Shown here piece after piece: positions 6,858 through 8,316 of a DNA stretch of 8,316 nucleotides. Position 1 is the stretch's first letter. Every line of letters starts with the position of its first letter. The stretch covers positions 1-8,316 of the forward strand of contig CALFMA010000431.1 of NCBI GenBank assembly GCA_937880065.1, in the 5' to 3' direction. The translations under genes and the position numbers were made by a program. Below the pieces are notes generated by a model that saw only the letters and a list, made by a program, of their open reading frames with translations, did not search any database and was not told the origin of the DNA. Source of the stretch: an uncultured Ruminococcus sp. (GTDB lineage Bacteria > Bacillota_A > Clostridia > Oscillospirales > Ruminococcaceae).

Positions 6858-6870
6858 TTTCATAAATATA

Positions 6871-6897
6871 TACGTGCCAACTTGACAAAAGGTTACA
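6871..6897 (-). promoter_or_regulatory. Candidate ECF-type promoter (autoregulation)
   Basis: Minus strand TGTAAC (6897-6892), 17-base spacer, CGTA (6874-6871). Bacillus ECF sigma promoters carry a -35 of the TGAAAC/TGTAAC kind and a -10 of the CGTA kind at 16-17 bases. Transcription would start near 6864, about 20 bases before the GTG. Its place directly before an ECF sigma gene fits self-activation. Confidence 0.55.
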
Positions 6898-6908
6898 CTT
6901 GCAGATTG

Positions 6909-6937
6909 ATTATACATTATTATTGGTTAAGTGTCAA
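6909..6937 (-). promoter_or_regulatory. Consensus sigma-A promoter of the sigma operon
   Basis: Minus strand TTGACA (6937-6932), 17-base spacer, TATAAT (6914-6909): all 12 consensus positions match. The start would be near 6902, upstream of the ECF-type promoter, giving a longer leader. It would supply basal transcription of sigma, anti-sigma and binding protein. Confidence 0.8.
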
Positions 6938-6999
6938 GTGAAATCAGACAAAACAAGTATCTGATATTTGTATATAATTAATATATTTCGGAATAATTA

Positions 7000-7028
7000 T
7001 TGAAGTTTTGCAAGGAGCATGATATAAT
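7000..7028 (+). promoter_or_regulatory. Sigma-A promoter for the hydrolase / zinc-ribbon pair
   Basis: TTGAAG (7000-7005), 17-base spacer, TATAAT (7023-7028). The start would be near 7035, leaving a leader of about 30 bases before ATG 7064. It diverges from the sigma operon promoters. Confidence 0.65.
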
Positions 7029-7047
7029 TATAAAAAAGGGTATTGTG

Positions 7048-7053
7048 AAAGGA
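7048..7053 (+). promoter_or_regulatory. Ribosome binding site that sets the hydrolase start
   Basis: AAAGGA is 10 bases before ATG 7064 but only 1 base before ATG 7055. The second ATG, giving MLQFLGRGSAF, is therefore the better start. Confidence 0.6.
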
Positions 7054-7063
7054 TATGATAAGT

Positions 7064-7776
7064 ATGTTGCAATTTTTAGGACGAGGCTCAGCTTTTTCAG
7101 ATGAGCATAATTCAGCATTTTTTATTGAGGATAACGAGCTTGTTCTTATTGATTGCCCTGCAACTTCGTATCAGAAAGTGAAGAAAATGAACTGGGAGCA
7201 GTATGATAATATATATATACTTTTATTACCCATACCCATGGCGATCATAGCGGGGGAGTGGGAACAATGCTGCAATATGTCTGGTTCGTCAGTTATATGA
7301 AGAAAAAAGTTATTGTAGTTGCTCCGTCAGAAGCGGTTAAGGAAGATTTGCTCCTGCTCCTTATGTGTGTTGAGGGATGCGAAAAAGAATGGTTTAATAT
7401 CGTTACAGCTGATGAGCTTGATAAGAAGTGGCTTGTTTCCGCCATAGCAACCTCTCATGTGGAACCACTTGAAGGAAAATGTTTTGGTTATCACCTGAAA
7501 GTAAACGGAACAAATGTGATATACACGGGAGATACCGCAACACTTGAACCGTTTATTTCATTACTGAAAAAAGGCTCGTATTTTTATACAGAAGCAGCTT
7601 ACCATAAAAGCAATGTACATATTTATCTTAAAGATTCATTGCCTGTACTTCTGAAATTAGCTGAAAAAGGAATTTGTGTCTACCTTATGCATCTTGACGT
7701 TGAAGAAGAAATTATTAAAATGATAGACGGAACACAATTGAAGTTGGTAGAATTATATGAAAATCCGGAGGTGTAG
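7064..7776 (+). pseudogene. Metallo-beta-lactamase-fold hydrolase, frameshifted
   Basis: Repaired, the protein would have about 237 residues. The first frame encodes the opening strands (MLQFLGRGSAFSDEHNSAFF, then LVLIDCP), typical of beta-lactamase-fold hydrolases of the RNase Z / phosphodiesterase side. At about 7219-7225 the frame breaks, exactly before the metal motif: the second frame reads ITHTHGDHSGG (HxHxDH, 7225-7257), then further ligand candidates SHVEP (His), YTGDT (Asp) and LMHLD (His) near the end. One extra T in the TTTT run at 7221-7224 restores a single frame. As given, the first frame stops at 7300, and the second could start only at GTG 7258, losing the metal site. It is first in a plus-strand pair with the zinc-ribbon gene 3 bases downstream. 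Substrate is unknown. It may be a true pseudogene or a homopolymer read error. Confidence 0.8.
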
Positions 7777-7779
7777 ATT

Positions 7780-8274
7780 ATGGGGAAAATTATTGAACGT
7801 AAATGCGGCTATTGTGGAGAAATATACAAATTTGAATTGACAGCAAATCATATAACATTTTGTCCCAGGTGTAAAAAATATGATATATCTGAATGTGAAT
7901 ACGGATATGGGGCGATTGTGCCTTGCAATATAAATATTGGTGGCGATATTGTAGGAGAAATCAATTTTGATGATGGCTGTTATAAACTTTCTGTTCCTTT
8001 ATTGGATATAAATAAAAGATTAAGTAATGGCGAAGATACTTTGCATGAAGCAATGTGTATAGTTAGTAATAATCTTGATATGATATACGGTTCCATTGAT
8101 TTTAAAAATGGAATTGTGATTTTATGCAATGAGATGCTTTATGATGGATATACATTTGATTTATTTGAAAAATCATCTTTTTATAATTATCAATATCCTG
8201 GAAGTGGAATTGTCAAGAAATGTGCAGTCAGAAAACACCCAAAATCTAAGATAGGCATGTGTCAGGCAACGTGA
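7780..8274 (+). CDS. Zinc-ribbon protein of unknown function
   Basis: The 164-residue protein starts with a zinc ribbon: CGYC (Cys9, Cys12) and CPRC (Cys28, Cys31), spaced as in many rubredoxin-like knuckles. The rest (about 45-145) looks like an alternating beta domain (GGDIVGEINFDDGCYKLSVP, then VSNNLDMIYGSIDFKNGIVI) that I do not recognise. No signal peptide or membrane segment is seen. The basic, Cys-containing tail after residue 147 (KKCAVRKHPKSKIGMC) differs in character from what precedes it; a frame error near 8230-8245, in A- and C-runs, is possible but not shown. ATG 7780 has GGAGGTG (7767-7773) 6 bases upstream, inside the hydrolase gene that stops at 7776, so the two are one operon. 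No terminator is visible before the window ends. Confidence 0.65.
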   Translation: MGKIIERKCGYCGEIYKFELTANHITFCPRCKKYDISECEYGYGAIVPCNINIGGDIVGEINFDDGCYKLSVPLLDINKRLSNGEDTLHEAMCIVSNNLDMIYGSIDFKNGIVILCNEMLYDGYTFDLFEKSSFYNYQYPGSGIVKKCAVRKHPKSKIGMCQAT

Positions 8275-8316
8275 TGAGAGAGTTGCTTTGAATTTCTTAA
8301 TGCCACAGGTGGGAGA

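Noticed and set aside
6846..6917. Longer sigma factor start at ATG 6917 or ATG 6863
   Set aside because: ATG 6917 lies within the sigma-A -10 region, before any transcript start, and ATG 6863 has no ribosome site; GTG 6845 has G5 at 7 bases.
6880..6939. 8-bp inverted repeat ACTTGACA / TGTCAAGT as an operator
   Set aside because: The right copy is simply the -35 element of the sigma-A promoter; 44-base spacing and short length make chance likely.
7219..7228. Programmed -1 frameshift in the hydrolase
   Set aside because: No X-XXY-YYZ slippery heptamer in the zero frame (A CTT TTA), and no evident downstream stimulator; a missing T is simpler.
1..8316. tRNA, rRNA, CRISPR array, insertion sequence or riboswitch
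   Set aside because: No cloverleaf, array of direct repeats, transposase motif or known aptamer core was seen on either strand by eye.

Overview
The window is AT-rich DNA with GGAGG-type ribosome binding sites, near-consensus sigma-A promoters, short intergenic gaps and ATGA gene overlaps. Together with the protein types (DUF4179-like anti-sigma factor, lipoprotein solute-binding protein, DUF6125 protein) this suggests a low-GC Gram-positive anaerobe of the Clostridia, probably Ruminococcus-like. The taxonomic guess is inference from style and not a database result.

Layout. Positions 1-290 hold no gene but two strong hairpin terminators that share a 14-base sequence. Positions 291-2137 form a minus-strand operon, in transcription order: low-molecular-weight tyrosine phosphatase, nitroreductase (ATGA overlap), a small zinc-ribbon protein whose start codon is out of frame, and a DUF6125 protein. 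Upstream of it, 2202-2739 is a minus-strand gene of unknown function broken by one frameshift, with its own sigma-A promoter. A plus-strand HAD-family phosphatase (3051-3686) follows, and converges on the next operon at a shared two-way terminator (3694-3733).

Positions 3732-6845 are a tight three-gene minus-strand operon: ECF sigma factor (GTG start), single-pass membrane anti-sigma factor, and an orphan lipoprotein solute-binding protein with no transporter genes. All three genes overlap. Upstream lie a perfect-consensus sigma-A promoter and, between it and the sigma gene, an ECF-type promoter (TGTAAC, 17 bases, CGTA). This fits an autoregulated cell-surface signalling unit in which the binding protein may be a sensor partner or the regulated output. 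Divergently, 7064-8274 encode a metallo-beta-lactamase-fold hydrolase, frameshifted just before its HxHxDH motif, followed 3 bases later by a zinc-ribbon protein of unknown function.

Three genes are disrupted, and each can be repaired by changing a short homopolymer by one base (GG to G, AAA to AA, TTTT to TTTTT). That pattern suggests either homopolymer sequencing errors or slippage-driven decay, and should be settled before any of the three is called a pseudogene. The best candidate for new biology is the sigma / anti-sigma / solute-binding-protein operon.
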